Source of the DNA: Tomocerus qinae
Taxonomy: Eukaryota > Arthropoda > Collembola > Entomobryomorpha > Tomoceridae
Direction of reading: 5' to 3'
DNA length: 64,000 nt
Assembly (NCBI GenBank): GCA_020055645.1
Contig: CM034546.1
Location: 48,174,001 to 48,238,000 of the forward strand
The notes below the pieces were generated by a model. That model was given only the letters and a program-made list of their open reading frames with translations. It ran no database searches and was not told where the DNA came from. The position numbers and the translations under genes were made by a program. This document shows positions 21,001 to 33,821 of the stretch, piece after piece (within the stretch, counting starts at the first letter, position 1; each line of letters begins with the position of its first letter).

Positions 21001-23330
21001 GAGGAACCAAACAAACGGACTGGAGTTGGAGACTCTGCTGCTGATGAAACACCTTTAAAACTTAGTTTTACATCTCAGGTAAGTTAAAAAAACTAATGGT
21101 TTAATGTATCAAAAATGAATACCTTCAATCAACACTTTTTTCATGGCAAGATTTGAAAATGATTCAAAATGAAAATGGTTAAAAAATAATATGAATTTGT
21201 ATTCCGTAATGTGTGCACACGCACAGTATCTTATACACCCCTTTTTAACATTTTTCTTTTCTTAAGGAAATTCCAATCAAATCTGATGATGATCACAAAA
21301 AAAGAATCAATCCAATTCATTTGGCTTTTGATGTGTACAAGGAATACACTAAAAGAAAGGCCAGTGGTGTTTTAAGTATCAAACATGTGGAAGTAGTACG
21401 AAGGAGCTCTGAAGGAGGCCGTTTGTTATTTACGGGAAGCAATACAAAATCATTCGATGTTAACATGGCGACGGTGGAGATAGAGGCTCAATTTCATGCA
21501 ATGGTTAAGGACTATTACCCAAATAGAGGAGACCCTAGCAAAAATAAAAAATGTACAAGAGTCTGTGAATAAGCAAACAAATGAAATTGAGACTGTGCAA
21601 CATTATAAATTGAATTCCGCTCGTTCAAGCGCTATTGAATCGTACGAGCGAAGGATGGCCATTGAACAAAAGGAAAAATCCATTGCAGTCCAGAAATCTC
21701 TAAAAGAAAACCATAGCGCAGATTTGGACCAAATCGATTTAGGCCATCTAGTTTACGAAGATTGTAAAATGGTAGTTCATGCAAAAGACCTTCAATCGGC
21801 TTTAGTCAATGATATATTATCTCAATTGATGGACAGAAGCAGCAATGAAAGGATGGAACAGACAATAAAACGGTTTGAAACCGCACTAAACACAGCTGTA
21901 CACCTTTATAATCAAGATTTAGAAAACATTGCAAATGAATTGCAACAGTCAGATTTTGCCATTTGGATAAGCGAGTTGGAGGAGAAAATTCGAAGTCAGT
22001 TTTTGGCTCAGTTCGAAAAGAAACCAAATGGTGCTTCAAAAGAATTTAAAAGAAAATTAAATTCAGTTCTTACTCAGCATAGCGCATCCATCGTTCAAAA
22101 ATTTGAGCAGCAAGGAAAGGCGAAAGATACGTATGTACTTTACAAGCATTAATAATAATTATTACAATAATTTTCCTTCTCTCTTGTATACGCGATCTTA
22201 AGATCCTATTCACCTTGTTCGAAGTATCTATTGGAATTTGGTATGAATTCGATCTATTTAAAGTAACTTGTATTGTAGAAATATGGATTTTGAGGTTTAA
22301 AATGTAACGTTGATAGTGTCAGTAGAAATTACTACGGTTTTTCCAAAATTTTAGTAATTAGTTATAATAATATATTTTATATTTCATGATCCTCAGGTAA
22401 AAAGGATTAGTTAATGAATGGTGGCCCAGAGAACTTTAATGAAACTTAATGTATGACCTGTAATTCAACGTTCTTTCTGGGCCACCCTGGACTATTCGTC
22501 CTTTAGGACAACTATACATCTCTATTTTGAATTACAGAAACCTGCATGAGAAAGAACTAAAACTATCTACTCCTGCACGTCGGATTCAGATCTTCGACAA
22601 AATTGTCAATTTATTTTCCGATTTCACTCTAGATATAGAATATGTTGCGAGTGACTTCAACGGTCATTACAAATGGACAACGTAAATGGCATTTATTTAT
22701 TTCATTAATCAGCAAAAAATGCATTACAATAAACTACTTATACATAATATTATTCGAATGTGACATAACTAATTACCAAAAATATTAAATTTAGTTTCTA
22801 TATCAATGGGCATGAGAGAGACGTGCCAATTTACCTTAAAGGAATAGGATTTGCAGGGAGACCATCAAAACGTACTGAGAAAATCACCATGAAAATTAAA
22901 ATAACTCAAGGTAAACCCGGTGAAAAATCTTTATCTGAAATGGAAACAAGTTATACTGCAATATCTAACAAAATGACAATGATTGATTTGAAAAAGTCAG
23001 TTAAAATTGCTCCTAACAAGCAACACTGGGTGTGCATCAGCTTAATTGTTGTAAGTAACAGCATTGAAGTTCTCGAAAGAGTAAAGTTTAATTCTTTAAT
23101 CTGAATCTGCATTACACATCAATTGAGTCATGTCAACATTTATACAAACCTAAATTAGAATGGATTAATGCTAATATGAATAATTTCAGGGTGGCCTGGC
23201 CCAATGGAAAAATTTGAACAGAGATATCATTTTGTACAATAAAATGGATGGCCCCTCAAGACCAATCAATTTGACAGTCAACACTTCCTATAATTCTGTA
23301 TACTCTTTGAAATTTTCTCCCTTCGAGTAA
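18095..23330 (+). CDS. CARD-like domain, PKR-like kinase, coiled coil and PHR-like protein, about 861 aa
   Basis: Proposed exons: 18095-18295, 18394-18550, 20135-20351, 20418-21078, 21267-21473, 21529-22130, 22538-22681, 22795-23050, 23190-23330; phases match throughout. Residues 1-119 look like a CARD (LPFLLSVLEENAAGNLAKQML). The kinase has P-loop GSGSFGG (138-144), Lys160, HRDLRPDN (Asp268; Arg replaces the usual Lys270), DFG (289-291) and YRAPE, and most resembles the eIF2alpha-kinase/PKR group with an insert before VIKMELC. A charged helical region follows, then a beta-rich end (YLKGIGFAG to WVCISLIVGG) like the PHR domain of Highwire/BTBD proteins. Two steps are less sure: a TAG at 20395 needs the 66-bp intron 20352-20417 (or a 54-bp one), and a frame change near 21528 needs a 55-bp intron. 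Otherwise these are lesions. It would be a signalling kinase assembled through the death fold. Confidence 0.65.
18702..18835. repeat. Nested palindrome in the large CARD-kinase intron
   Basis: The arms aaatgaaatatttgaaataaa (left, one base trimmed in places) and tttatttcaaatatttcattt (right) are complementary. An inner pair tgcaattatt / aataattgca continues the fold. It resembles a foldback element or MITE remnant; no target duplication was found. Confidence 0.55.
19429..19470. repeat. Short hairpin in intron
   Basis: The segment accaaaaaggcaaagggg is followed three bases later by its near complement cccttttgccttttattggt. It is a strong stem-loop within the large intron 18551-20134. Its function is unknown. 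Confidence 0.5.
19831..19900. repeat. GC-rich inverted repeat in intron
   Basis: The arms gcccgcaggcgcgggaatat and atatccccgcgtctgtgggc match at about 16 of 20 positions. The GC-rich stem stands out from the AT-rich surroundings. It is probably a remnant of a foldback element. Confidence 0.5.
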
Positions 23331-23618
23331 AGGCACAAAAATTCAAATTCTTTTAAAAATTGAAACTGATATAATATGACAAATATTGAGTTTCATATAT
23401 ACTAAACCCTAAACTAAACTAAGTAAATAGCACTAAATTTTGGATATACGAATCAATTAAATAAAATTAATAATCAATCAATTAAATATAAAGTAAAAAA
23501 TAATCAATTTTTCTTCGGAATGCAGTTAATATTAATCACTTGTAAAGGGTACGTATTTAAAACTAAAACTACGTATATTCATGGTGTGCATTTTTAGAAA
23601 GTGTACTTGGATAATGAC

Positions 23619-23825
23619 CAGTGAACAAAAAAGGTAATCCTTTTTTACAAAAAAGGTTAAAGGTACTTACTACTTTTTACCTTATTTAGATGTAAAGTGG
23701 AAGTAAATGGGGCACGCTGCTACTACATCAAAAAAGGTTAAAAAGCAAAAAAAGGACTGTTTAAAAAATATCTTACTCCTGCCTTTTATATAAAAAAGGC
23801 AATAAACATCCTTTTTTGTTCCCCG
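23619..23825. mobile_element. hAT-like MITE, 207 bp, 8-bp target duplication
   Basis: The ends cagtgaacaaaaaagg and (complement of the right end) cggggaacaaaaaagg form an imperfect terminal inverted repeat. The 8-bp sequence ataatgac lies directly outside both ends (23611-23618 and 23826-23833). The 8-bp duplication and CAGNG-like left end fit the hAT superfamily. There is no ORF inside. Confidence 0.75.
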
Positions 23826-24289
23826 ATAATGACTAATGACTGTCAAAGTCTCACTGCATATTAATCAGGGATGCATACAAGAAGGATTAATAGTGTTATG
23901 ATGTTAATCTTAAACTTTCATATCAATAGCAGATGTGTTTTATTTGAATAATGGTGTACTATGCCGTTTATTTTATGCAAGTTTTCTTGTGAATATTTTA
24001 TTCCACGAATTACTTTTAAACATGCTTGTTCTGTTCAATGGCATAGTATTTACATTTACTCCTTGTACATTTATTTAATTATTATATGTTATGTTACAAC
24101 GAATCGACTTTAAATCCATAATTAATCAACCACGAACTATTTGCTAAAACTTTTTCATGTTTTAATAATTTTTTTTGAAATGCTTCATAGAACTTTTTTG
24201 TGAATCAACTTTATGTAATTTTCACATATTATTATATTATTATAATGGTAACAATGGTAATGCTAATTTTTTCCTTAAATATTGTTTGT

Positions 24290-25885
24290 TTATTTGTTAA
24301 ATAAACCTGTTAGGTTTAGTGAATTTATGCTTGCCGATGGTGTGAATAAAATACCATCATCACGGTCCACTAATTTCTGATTGGCCAATAAATCTATCTT
24401 CTTAGAAAGATCCGTTACGTTACTTCTGATGACATTTAGATGATTCAAAACAAGTTCCTCAAAAGCTATTAAAATTGATTACGAGAGTTACTATATAATT
24501 AAAATTTAAAAAATAATTCACAATCCCGACAGAAAGCATAGCGCCATAACGAAAATTAAACTAGTAATTAATTGTAAAGCATAATATTATTATGATTGTC
24601 TTGCTTACAATGAATGAAAGTGGAACTTACTTGGTGGTTTCACATATATTTATCGACAATAATATATATTGTAGCATCGGAAGCCATTTGTACTGGTCCA
24701 TTATTCTTAACACAAATCATGAAATGGTGAAATATTTTAGAAAATTAAAAACTTATTAACATTAATTGGTGGATGTGTAGCTATACTGTTAACGTAGATA
24801 CGTTCTGTCATTAAAGCAGGAAACTCTGCTGTAATAAAATTGTGTAGCTCACCTCAGCCCGAATGGTAAGATTGTATACTTTGTTGATTGTAACGTTGAG
24901 TGGATAGTTAAGTTTAATATCAGCCCACATATTGTTATTTTCGTCTTGTCGTTGTTGAAGGTAGAATGCTGCGTCCTTATTTGTCCCAACAGTTGAGCCA
25001 CGTAGAATACGGAAGAATACAGTTGGGTTACCATTAATACCAGAGCTAAATTATATTCATATTATACACATTTAAAATATTTATATCATTAGAATAGTTA
25101 ATTTGTTTAACACTAGCAGGTTGTGTGTTATGGTAATATAAAGTGTGTCGAGTACATAGGGTTGTTAACTTATCATGAAATTGGAATACGCATGAATGGA
25201 GGAAGACAAATATTTTAATACTAATGTTTTATACATTTGGTTGTGTTTAGTAGCTGACTAAAAACCAACCTTGCTTTAACTGAAATAACTCTGGTCCCCA
25301 ATTTTATGTTTTCCTTTAAAAGCAACGGCCCATAATTTGTTGCGTCCCAAATTGGTCTTCCGTTTCTGTTGAAAGGGGAAAAACAACAAACGTTGAAATA
25401 ATAATTATAGGTTTTTCCCGGTTTAAACATAAAATGCTTTTATTCCGATTTCAAATCATCAAAATATAGTGCCAATGGACAAACCGGAATATTTATAATG
25501 ATTGAATAATAAATAATGTGAAATCACATAGAAGTTAGAAAACTTGTCTATGCTGTGTCAGTCATTGGCACATATAGGTTGCTGACAGTGATAAGGTTAT
25601 CTGTGCGGATGGTAATTCTCATACTTATTGTTGCTCCGGTTATCGTTCAGATTTTCATCTACGTTAGCTTCCCTCTGCGAACGCCAAAATTAGAATAAGA
25701 ATTCATTCAAATGAACGTTAAATAAATTCAGTTATTCACAGGTTGTATTTATGCATTTCAATATTTAGTAGATTTATAGATTATAATTATTTAATGATTG
25801 ATATTGACAAACTCACCCGAGGAACTGCTTCAATGGAAAATAATACAAAGAATATGAGAAAAATGTAAGCGGAAATGAGAATCAT
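24290..25885 (-). CDS. Secreted cadherin-repeat-like protein, at least 6 exons
   Basis: Clear exons on the minus strand: 25885-25817 (23 residues, a signal peptide MILISAYIFLIFF...), 25674-25625, 25365-25270, 25045-24853, and 24823 to about 24770. A probable exon lies near 24710-24650, and the last exon runs 24475-24290 with the stop at 24290-24292. Joined in phase, exons 3-5 give one extracellular cadherin repeat: GPLLLKENIKLGTRVISVKA, then SGINGNPTVFFRI, then VYNLTIRAE. This resembles the ectodomain of insect Cad96Ca-type receptors. The probable exon (NNGPVQMASDATIYIIVD) looks like the end of a second repeat. The last exon is helical and hydrophilic with no membrane segment or kinase. The splice joining exon 5, the probable exon and the last exon could not be settled by eye. 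Confidence 0.55.
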
Positions 25886-26963
25886 TATACAATAGTATGT
25901 AGCTTAGTAAAATAGAGATTATAATTGCTAGATAATCAGTTTGGAGAATATTGACAATAAATAATGAGCTTAGTTTATGGTTACAGATACCAGAATTGTG
26001 AATTGTTAAAATTAGAACTTTTTAGACACAAAATTTAACTGAATTGTGATTAAAATTATTTCTTTAAATAGTTTGAGTTTACTCACGCTACTCAATAGGG
26101 AGTAGGGAAAATAATACTAGTGGATAACATTGGGTGAGTCCATGACCCCATTAATTAATAAATAATTATCCTTAGTTCAAGGAAAGGGAATCAATAATAT
26201 TTCGGGATAGTGAATATAATGTCACAGCTAATCTATCAGGTTATGGCATAACCTATTTGGCATATATTTAATTTTAATTCTTAAGACGGCATTATTATAA
26301 AGAAATAGGCAATTAAGTAGTAACGGCTTGTCTGACTAGAAATTCTAAAAGCTACAGATTACAGATCATTCAAAACTATCAGAAACAGATCAGAAATATT
26401 TTTACCTCTTTATATAATTACCTTGATTAGTACATTTTCTCTATCGTCGATTCACCTCAATTTTGCCACAACCAAATTGCAAACACTACTTATATAATGT
26501 AATTTAATTTGACCTAACTTAACCATTCTGGTGGCAATTAGGGTATTTCAGGATTATCCGCCATAATATTTGCTAAAAAAATCGTCCAATGGCAAAAGTG
26601 GAGTAGCGTTCGGATATAATTATTTTAAAAGTGCCATTCGGAATATTATGTCCAAACGTATGGTCATCACAATACTAAGAAAGACTGATGGGTTTTGAAT
26701 TTTCATTATGGTTAGTGGTGAATGGAAATGGTCAACGACTGACGACGCTTTCCGTTGTAATGGACAATGATAACAAATACACAGGCATAAAACAATAACA
26801 ACAAATGGAAAAGATTTCTTAGTTCTTCATTTTCATTGTATTATATATGATATTATTATGACAATATAAAAAGTATTCTTAAATCCTTTGGAAGACGAAG
26901 CTTAATACGCATCTACTCTACATACGAGGGAGGGATTTTCAGGTCATGGCAAAAAGTTTTTAC
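25886..26963. other. Intergenic, nothing recognised
   Basis: AT-rich sequence upstream of the cadherin-like gene. No ORF of note and no inverted repeats with target duplications were seen. Confidence 0.45.
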
Positions 26964-27150
26964 TCAAACATAAAAATGGGTTGATATAGATAAAATAAGG
27001 CTATTTCCTCGTAAAATGAAAGTTATTTTTGACGCAAACATTCAGACCATCTTCATGTTTGAGTTAAACATTCAGATCATTTTCATGTTTCAGTCAAACA
27101 CGAAAATGGGTTGATGTAGATTATAGGCTATTTTTTCGTCAAATGAGAAT
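26964..27150. repeat. Local tandem duplications
   Basis: A segment of about 50 bases (aaaatgggttgat..aga, then ggctattt and tcgt.aaatga) occurs twice, near 26970 and 27103. Between the copies a 30-base unit beginning aaacattcaga is repeated in tandem. It is not obviously a transposon. Confidence 0.55.
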
Positions 27151-27394
27151 GTAAATTTAACACGACGTATAAATTAAGACTCTTTAAAAAATTTCCATGT
27201 CAAAGCTAAAGTAATTAGTTCATGATTTCCAGACAAAAATTATGATTTACATAGTTTCTTTTACCTTAGAAATTATATTATTGGTAGACAGTTAATTATA
27301 ATGCCAGGCCAACTCCCTCTGTCAATTTAACAAATTAGTATCGTAGTAAATTATTCTACAGTATTTCATTCAACTTTCCATGCAGGCCAGGCTA

Positions 27395-27770
27395 TAATAT
27401 ATTATCTATATCAAAACTTGATTGCCACATATTTCTTGCATCTTCCTGGAGAATCTATGGACTTGTCGTGCTCGATATAGCTGCTGGAATAGAAGCCTAG
27501 GTAAGCAAAGTATATAAATAGAAACGAAGGGAACCGGAGTTGAAGTTGGATACGGAAATTGCACGGAAAATAAGATAAGGAAGCTTTGTGCATAGCATAA
27601 CATCCCTACATCGTATTCCGAAGATACGTCCGACAGTCTCAAGTCTGCAAAATGGTTTAGTAAACCAATCCATAAGGTAGACAAAGGTAAGGAATAAGTC
27701 CTTCAGCGATATTTCTGTCAACTGTAAATAATTTTGTTATTTCTTTGCTAAACTTTGTTTTTATGAAGGG
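27395..27770 (-). repeat. Repeat R, copy 1 (minus orientation)
   Basis: This copy of a window-specific repeat recurs at 38030-38170 (partial), 46690-47110 and 48180-48570, with inverted relatives at 37750-37960 and 45790-45990. In the minus strand all fuller copies keep the same open reading, with LETVGRIFGIRCRDV followed by CTKLP and SNFNS. The shared reading suggests an old coding exon spread by duplication. No family was recognised. A diverged relative may lie near 58560-58690. Confidence 0.65.
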
Positions 27771-28009
27771 TTTCCTATTTTATATTATAATATTGGAACT
27801 TTTCGTTTACGAAATTATGAATATTAGGTTTTATCTTAGAATAGCTAAAAGTAAACATATTATGCAATGCTATTATTAAGTAATGACTGTTGCAGGTAGT
27901 ACATGGGTTTGTAGTTTGTGGTATACTAGACTTCAAGTACTACACATAACTGAGTTTCGGGGGGCGGGGGGGGGGTAACATTTCATATACATAAAAAATT
28001 GACCCATCT

Positions 28010-29514
28010 ATCCTTGTATGTATGTCTGGCAGGGAGATTTTAAAAAACAAAATGTGCATGTCCACCAGGGCCGCAGTCAAAAGGGAGGAGTCTTTGGGAG
28101 GGGTCTTTGGGAGGGGTCCGATGACGAAGTGAAAACGTACATCAATTTTGGGTTTTAAGGCAAAAATTTCTTTCTTTTCATGGATTTTAGGAGGAGGACG
28201 CCTATATAGCCCCACCCCCTTGTTTCGGCTCTAATGTCCACTTCTACTAGAATATTACGTAAAGTAACTCCACTTTCTGGGTAATAATTTATCATTAACT
28301 AACTAGGACTACTACATGACAAGGAAGTGGCCCATGCGCATTGACTAATAGACAATTTTTCATAATATGCAAACTTGCGCTAACTGATACCCGTGACAAG
28401 CATCTACATTATACTTTGATGTATTTAGTATTTGGAAGTAGATCTAGAACAACATTTTAATTCCTCCTTGATTTCTTTACGCCGGTTTACTCAAACTCAA
28501 ACGCAGTACTGGAGGCCATACTTATTAATTTTATAAAACTTTTAATTAAAGTAAATTCAATAAATTCTGTAACCTTTATAACTTTTATAAGTACCAACAC
28601 CAGACCCCTAATCACCGAAAGCTTTCACGATGCTTTCTCTTTGTTTCTATTATATATAACTATGCACCATGCAGATTAAGTCAAGGCATGTATAAAAAAT
28701 CTCAAACGGAAAATTTGCGCTTTATAAATGCTTCTACTGACCTCCTTTCTACTGAATTCGTCACGAACATGCAATATACCTGTTCTATCCACCAACCAAC
28801 CATATATGACGACGTGCCCCAATACAATTAATTGGTTGAATAATTTTAATAATTATTATAATGAGAAGAAAGGACTTCAATGTCTCCAACAAAATTTGGA
28901 GTTATCAAGTTCAGCTTTATTAACGTGACATCATAGGCCCATCAATTACACCAATTGAAATCAGTAATAACATTTAAGCTAACCCTGCACTTCCCCCAAA
29001 ATTACAAATAACAAAGTAAAATCTTTGTGAAATCAAATTACAATAATTTGTATTTAATGTATTGTGAAGATCATTTCGTTTAGAGATCATTAGTTGCTCG
29101 ACACGATCGATTAGCATTTTTAGGGAGGTCTTTGTACACCCATTTGGTTGGTAACATTGCTAACTACGCCAATGCTTTCTTTCTAAATTTTAAGATAAGT
29201 AGTGAGAATTTCCTTTGTATTAATTAAAATCTGAAATATCCGACCTAGCCAACTAGTAATTATTGAAAGTGTTCAGGAATGAAATTCCTTTTAAATTAAC
29301 AAAAAGTACAATCAAAGAATATTAATATGAATTTAATCGTAATCACCAATAATACTTCAATTATGGATGCAAAATAATATGTTAAAAAGCTCAATCAACA
29401 ACGACTCTTGATCTATAAGCTTTTGTCTTTTTACTTTGATTGTGATATTATAAGAAATTATTTTTAAATGGCAAGAGTTAAATTCCCTTAAGATATAACC
29501 TACCGTGCTAACGA
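28010..29514. repeat. Left copy of the duplicated downstream flank
   Basis: The sequence from about 28010 to the end of the left IR-like copy at 29515 matches 38811-42099 in the right copy, once the right copy's insertions at 39035-40420 and 41536-41719 are set aside. The block starting tgtatgtctggcagggagat also recurs near 47757. There is no gene in it. Confidence 0.7.
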
Positions 29515-30413
29515 TTATGAATTACTTAGTCTAGAAGAACGAGTAACAAAGATGAAGTTGTAAATTAAATATATTCCGATGATGATTCTATTTTTGGTGA
29601 TTTTTGTAACTTTCCAAATGTCATAAAGAAATTTCCTCAATTTACTTTTTAGAGAAGCTGTAATTTCCCCAAAGAAAGCTATTAAAGATGCTAGTAAAAT
29701 GGATGCAGCAATTATAAATATTGTAGCGATATTGGAATTGTCAAATTTTAAAGGCCGAGGTGGATTTCTTAGCCAACATGTTCGACATCTTGTATAATTG
29801 TATAAAATGATACTGGAATAATCGAGTCTTCTTCCATTCCATGATATAAAGTTTTGAGAGGTTGAACTCCGCCACTCTCAGGATTCCAATGTGAATAATT
29901 AAGGAATCGATGCATAGTAGACGTTTGAAGAATCACTGCGGAGTTATTGCATTGTGAAATCCACTCGTAAGGAGTGATGTAAGGGAATTCAGGAGGGAAT
30001 TGAAGTTTATTGAAAATTTTAATTACAATTTCCGGGTGCGAAATGTTAAAAGGATCGAAGTAAAAGGACAAACTATAATATTCATGTATCACTTTATACA
30101 CATTTAATGATAATTTATTTTCCAAATTTCGGTATTCCAAATTATATACATCCAAAGCATCTAGGATTATACTTTTGTTACGTTTCTCAAAAAGGGGTCC
30201 GCTAATAACGTCCCGTTTGTATCCATATCCACGGAAAACGCTAAACAATACTTCATCTGATAAATGGAAAGGTTCAAACTCATTCGTGTTAACCAAAGCA
30301 CCAAAAGTAGAAATTTCAGATAAGTTTGCCAAATGTTCCACAGATTCAATTCTCTTGACTGGACGTGGCTCAACAAAATCTGTAGTGACGATTCCTTTGT
30401 AGGCATTTGTTAA

Positions 30414-31177
30414 GGTTGGTTCTACGGATCTTCATTACGTTTCGCAAAATCCTCCTACCTCCATTACCACAAGGCGTACGAACCCAAATTTGAAATTGAA
30501 GATTCTTCGACTTTTTATCTAGTGAACCTAGTCCTTAGAATTTTTTTAAACGGAAATAAAATAGTATTTTTTGATTTTTGAAAATAAAAAGTTGAGTCAT
30601 TTTCTGCAAAAGTTAATACATGCAAAAGAGCCTGTGAGACAGATACATTACATCGGTAGGCGTTACTAATGGTGTAATTGAGAAAAGTAAGCTCTAGGTT
30701 CACTAGATATTTTTCTTCTCTTTCTTTTTGGTATCTTTACAAAATCCCTAAAAGTGACCCCAAAAGGTCAAATCACGATTTTCAGTTATTAGATGAGAGG
30801 ATTGATATCATTGAGTAGGATGTCACTCTATTACCAACAGCAAATAGGAAAACCTGAAATGAAAAGTTTTGCGGCTGATTTGTGATTGCGTTTGCCAGTT
30901 ATAATACCCATAATGTTACAATATGCTTAGCATAATGTGTAATTAATAAAATAATGATCATAATGTTTTTGTAACAGGGTGGTTTTAAATTTTCAATATT
31001 CTGTGGTATAAAAAATTGATTCATTTTGTGACACGGAACAAAGAGTAGGTATTATGGTGTATAATACAATACACTACCTACTATAACATGAAATTATGGA
31101 GAGTTCATGTTTTATGTTGCTCTACGGCGCGAGAGTGGGCAGTATTTAGTAAAAGGTGAAAACCCGTAGAGCCAGCC
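30414..31177. mobile_element. TTAA-flanked non-autonomous DNA transposon, 764 bp
   Basis: The element sits between two TTAA copies (30410-30413 and 31178-31181) inside the IR-like pseudogene. The intact paralog has one TTAA at the same point (near 43116), proving an insertion. The left end ggttggttctacgg and the complement of the right end ggctggctctacgg form a 14-bp inverted repeat with two mismatches. TTAA duplications are known for piggyBac and Kolobok elements. A GG start fits Kolobok better than piggyBac, which starts with C. No transposase ORF was seen. Confidence 0.85.
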
Positions 31178-32591
31178 TTAATACAACGAACATAAGTAGG
31201 AACGGGCCGATAACTAACTTGATCCACGACTTTTTATTTGCTTGTGGTGACAGAGAGTAACTGACTTCCAACAGATATGCATAGCAGATAAGGAAGAACG
31301 GATTGCTATTGTCTCCTTCGTAGAATGAAACCCCATGGAGAAAGGTGATAACAACTAAAACAGAAATGATTATGCCAATATGAGCATGAACTTGATAAGG
31401 TCGAATGTAGCCATAGAAGGAAAGACTTTCGTCTTCTAAAATAACACAAGAAATAAAATTGAAAGAATCTTCGGTTGTTGCAATCATAAAGCTATAAGGT
31501 TCTACAGAGACTTGATAGTTGATAATTGCACTTTGGAAATTAATTTTTACCTTTACATTATCTTTTAGCAAATCAATAAGGCATATGGATTTTTTAAACT
31601 CATGAACTATTGTGGAATTTGGAAAATTATGAAATATAATTGAGGTAACTGAAACTGCAATTCCCTGGTCTGGATTGAAATATGCGTCCGTGAAATAAGC
31701 ATTACGAAGTGGTGGCCCACAATAGTTAGGAGCATTTTCATTATTGTTTTCATCCATTATTAAAGGCAATACAGTTTTTGCAACTTTGCTGCTTGCAATA
31801 AAATTTTCTATAGCCATTTTTCGCAGTTGCTTTCCATAGCAATTTATTCCAGAACATAGAGGCACCATGTTATAAGAAAATGTTTTAGTACTTTCATTTC
31901 GTAATCGTATGTATGTAAAGTCAACTGGGCACAAGAAAAACAATTCTTCATCTTCCCAAGACAATTATTATATCCCTTCATTCTCCCGCGCTCGTTGCAG
32001 CGGGATGGAAGTTCTGTTGAATTCACGGGCTGAATTTTATTTATTTTAATTATTTTTACCAACCCCTGGGGGTGAAAACTTACCGGAAACTGGTGGAAGG
32101 TATAGTAATATGGACCTCTTCAAACGGTAAGTCGAAGTTTTTGTCCTACTATACCTTTTCATTAAATTTTCCAAATATCAATTTTGGACATAGCCTTACG
32201 TATATTATTGCAGCTGTGCACTCGACATATTTACATAAAGTGTATGTTGTGTCTACAATGTATAATTATCCGTATTTCAAGTACATTTTTTCATCTTATA
32301 TTGTCATTTTTCTTGACACAAATTCAATTCATTCATTAAAAAATAATTCTAAAACTTTAATTTTTTTTAACCATTTAAACAAACCTATTGTCACTCAGGA
32401 CCGCTATTTAATTTCAATATTTACAATAACTGGGTATTTATTTATGTCATTTCTTATTGTTCTAAAAATTATTATAATAGTGCTTTCTATTTACTTTCAA
32501 ACAAAATCTCATTTTTATTCCAAATACTTCATCAGAGACACCCGCCGAATTAAAGAAACAATGAGGCGGCAGCGGAAAAAAAAAATTTCTC

Positions 32592-33821
32592 ATGCCCTGT
32601 AGCTTAACACAACACCATTTGCCAGCCATTCAAAGTAGTGCGGCGGCAATTGCTAATAATATTACAAATTCCAGAGATGGAGATACCAGCAAACTGCAAT
32701 TCTTACAGGTCAATTTGCAGCATTGTAAGGCAGCCACTGCCTTGGTCAGTAACCGTCAACTAGGCAATAATTTTGTCATTTTTATTCAGGAACCATATGC
32801 ATATAAGGGAAACGTTGTAGGCCTTTCACGAAAAGGCAAAGTACATGCCTTTGAGGGCCCTGAAAATCCAAGAGCATGTATCGTTTCATCAAATAATTTG
32901 GAAGTCTGGCCTCCTTGCTCATTTTGGAGTAGAGATTTGGTTGCCATAAAAATTAAAATCGATGATGGAGACATTGTTCTAATATCAGCATATCTACCAG
33001 ATAAGGAAAAAAATCCAATTTCAAAAGAAATTGATAGATTAGTTAACTTTTGCACCCAAAATTCATTACCCATACTTTTTGCTGGGGATGTCAATGCCCA
33101 CAATACGGTATGGGGTAGCACAAATACGAATGAACGAGGCGAGGGTTTACTCGACTTCATAGTTGAATCTAACCTTGAGATCATCAATCAAGGTCACAAA
33201 CCCACTTTTCGTGATGGTATGGGCAGAGAAGAGGTTTTGGACATCACAGTTTGCTCTGGCCGTCTTTATCAATATATCCACAACTGGAGAGTTGAAACGG
33301 ATATCACACTCTCGGATCATATGTATATTTCATACGATTTGCAAATTATGCCTCCATTGCCAGTTCAATTTAGAAATCCTAAGAAAGCTGACTGGTCCTT
33401 GTATAGCAGGACAGTCAAGAAAAGCATAAAAAATATACCTTTCACATCCATAACAACAGTTGAACAACTTGATGAACAAGTCAATTGCATCAATAAAATT
33501 ATCATTGACGCTTTTCATAAAGCCTGTCCACTGAAGACCATCAGGAGTGGTGGCAAACTTTCTCCTTGGTGGAATAAGGACCTAACTAATCTTAGGAAAA
33601 AATTAAAGGTGGCTCTTAGGAAATATAAATCTAACAGAACCTTAGAATCAAAAGAAGAGTTAAGAAATATTCGATTGCTTTTTAACAGCACTCTGCGCAA
33701 AGCTAAAAGGGACTCATGGCGAACCTTTTGCAACGAAATTGAGGAAACTCAGCAAGCATCCAAGCTCAAAATCCTCGTCAAAGCATCCAAGCCATTGCAA
33801 AAATCCTCGTCAAAGACATGA
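32592..33821 (+). pseudogene. LINE endonuclease (EEP) part of ORF2
   Basis: A 409-residue frame with an apurinic-type endonuclease domain. It shows QVNLQHCKAA near the start, IQEPYA, ISAYLP, the metal-site motif GDVNAHNTVWGS, and the final TLSDHMYI. This domain nicks the target DNA. It ends early at KSSSKT, just before the RT domain, so ORF2 is broken. Its ATG overlaps the stop of the uncertain upstream ORF (32072-32602). Confidence 0.85.

Noticed and set aside
24653..24710. A firm exon joining to the last cadherin-gene exon.
   Set aside because: The cadherin-like frame meets TGA before the best donor (24630s) and other frames do not give a consistent phase, so it is reported only as probable.
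32072..32602. Open frame in the LINE as a Gag-like ORF1.
   Set aside because: It is AT-driven and hydrophobic, with no zinc knuckles or RNA-binding motif. It may only be 5' UTR.
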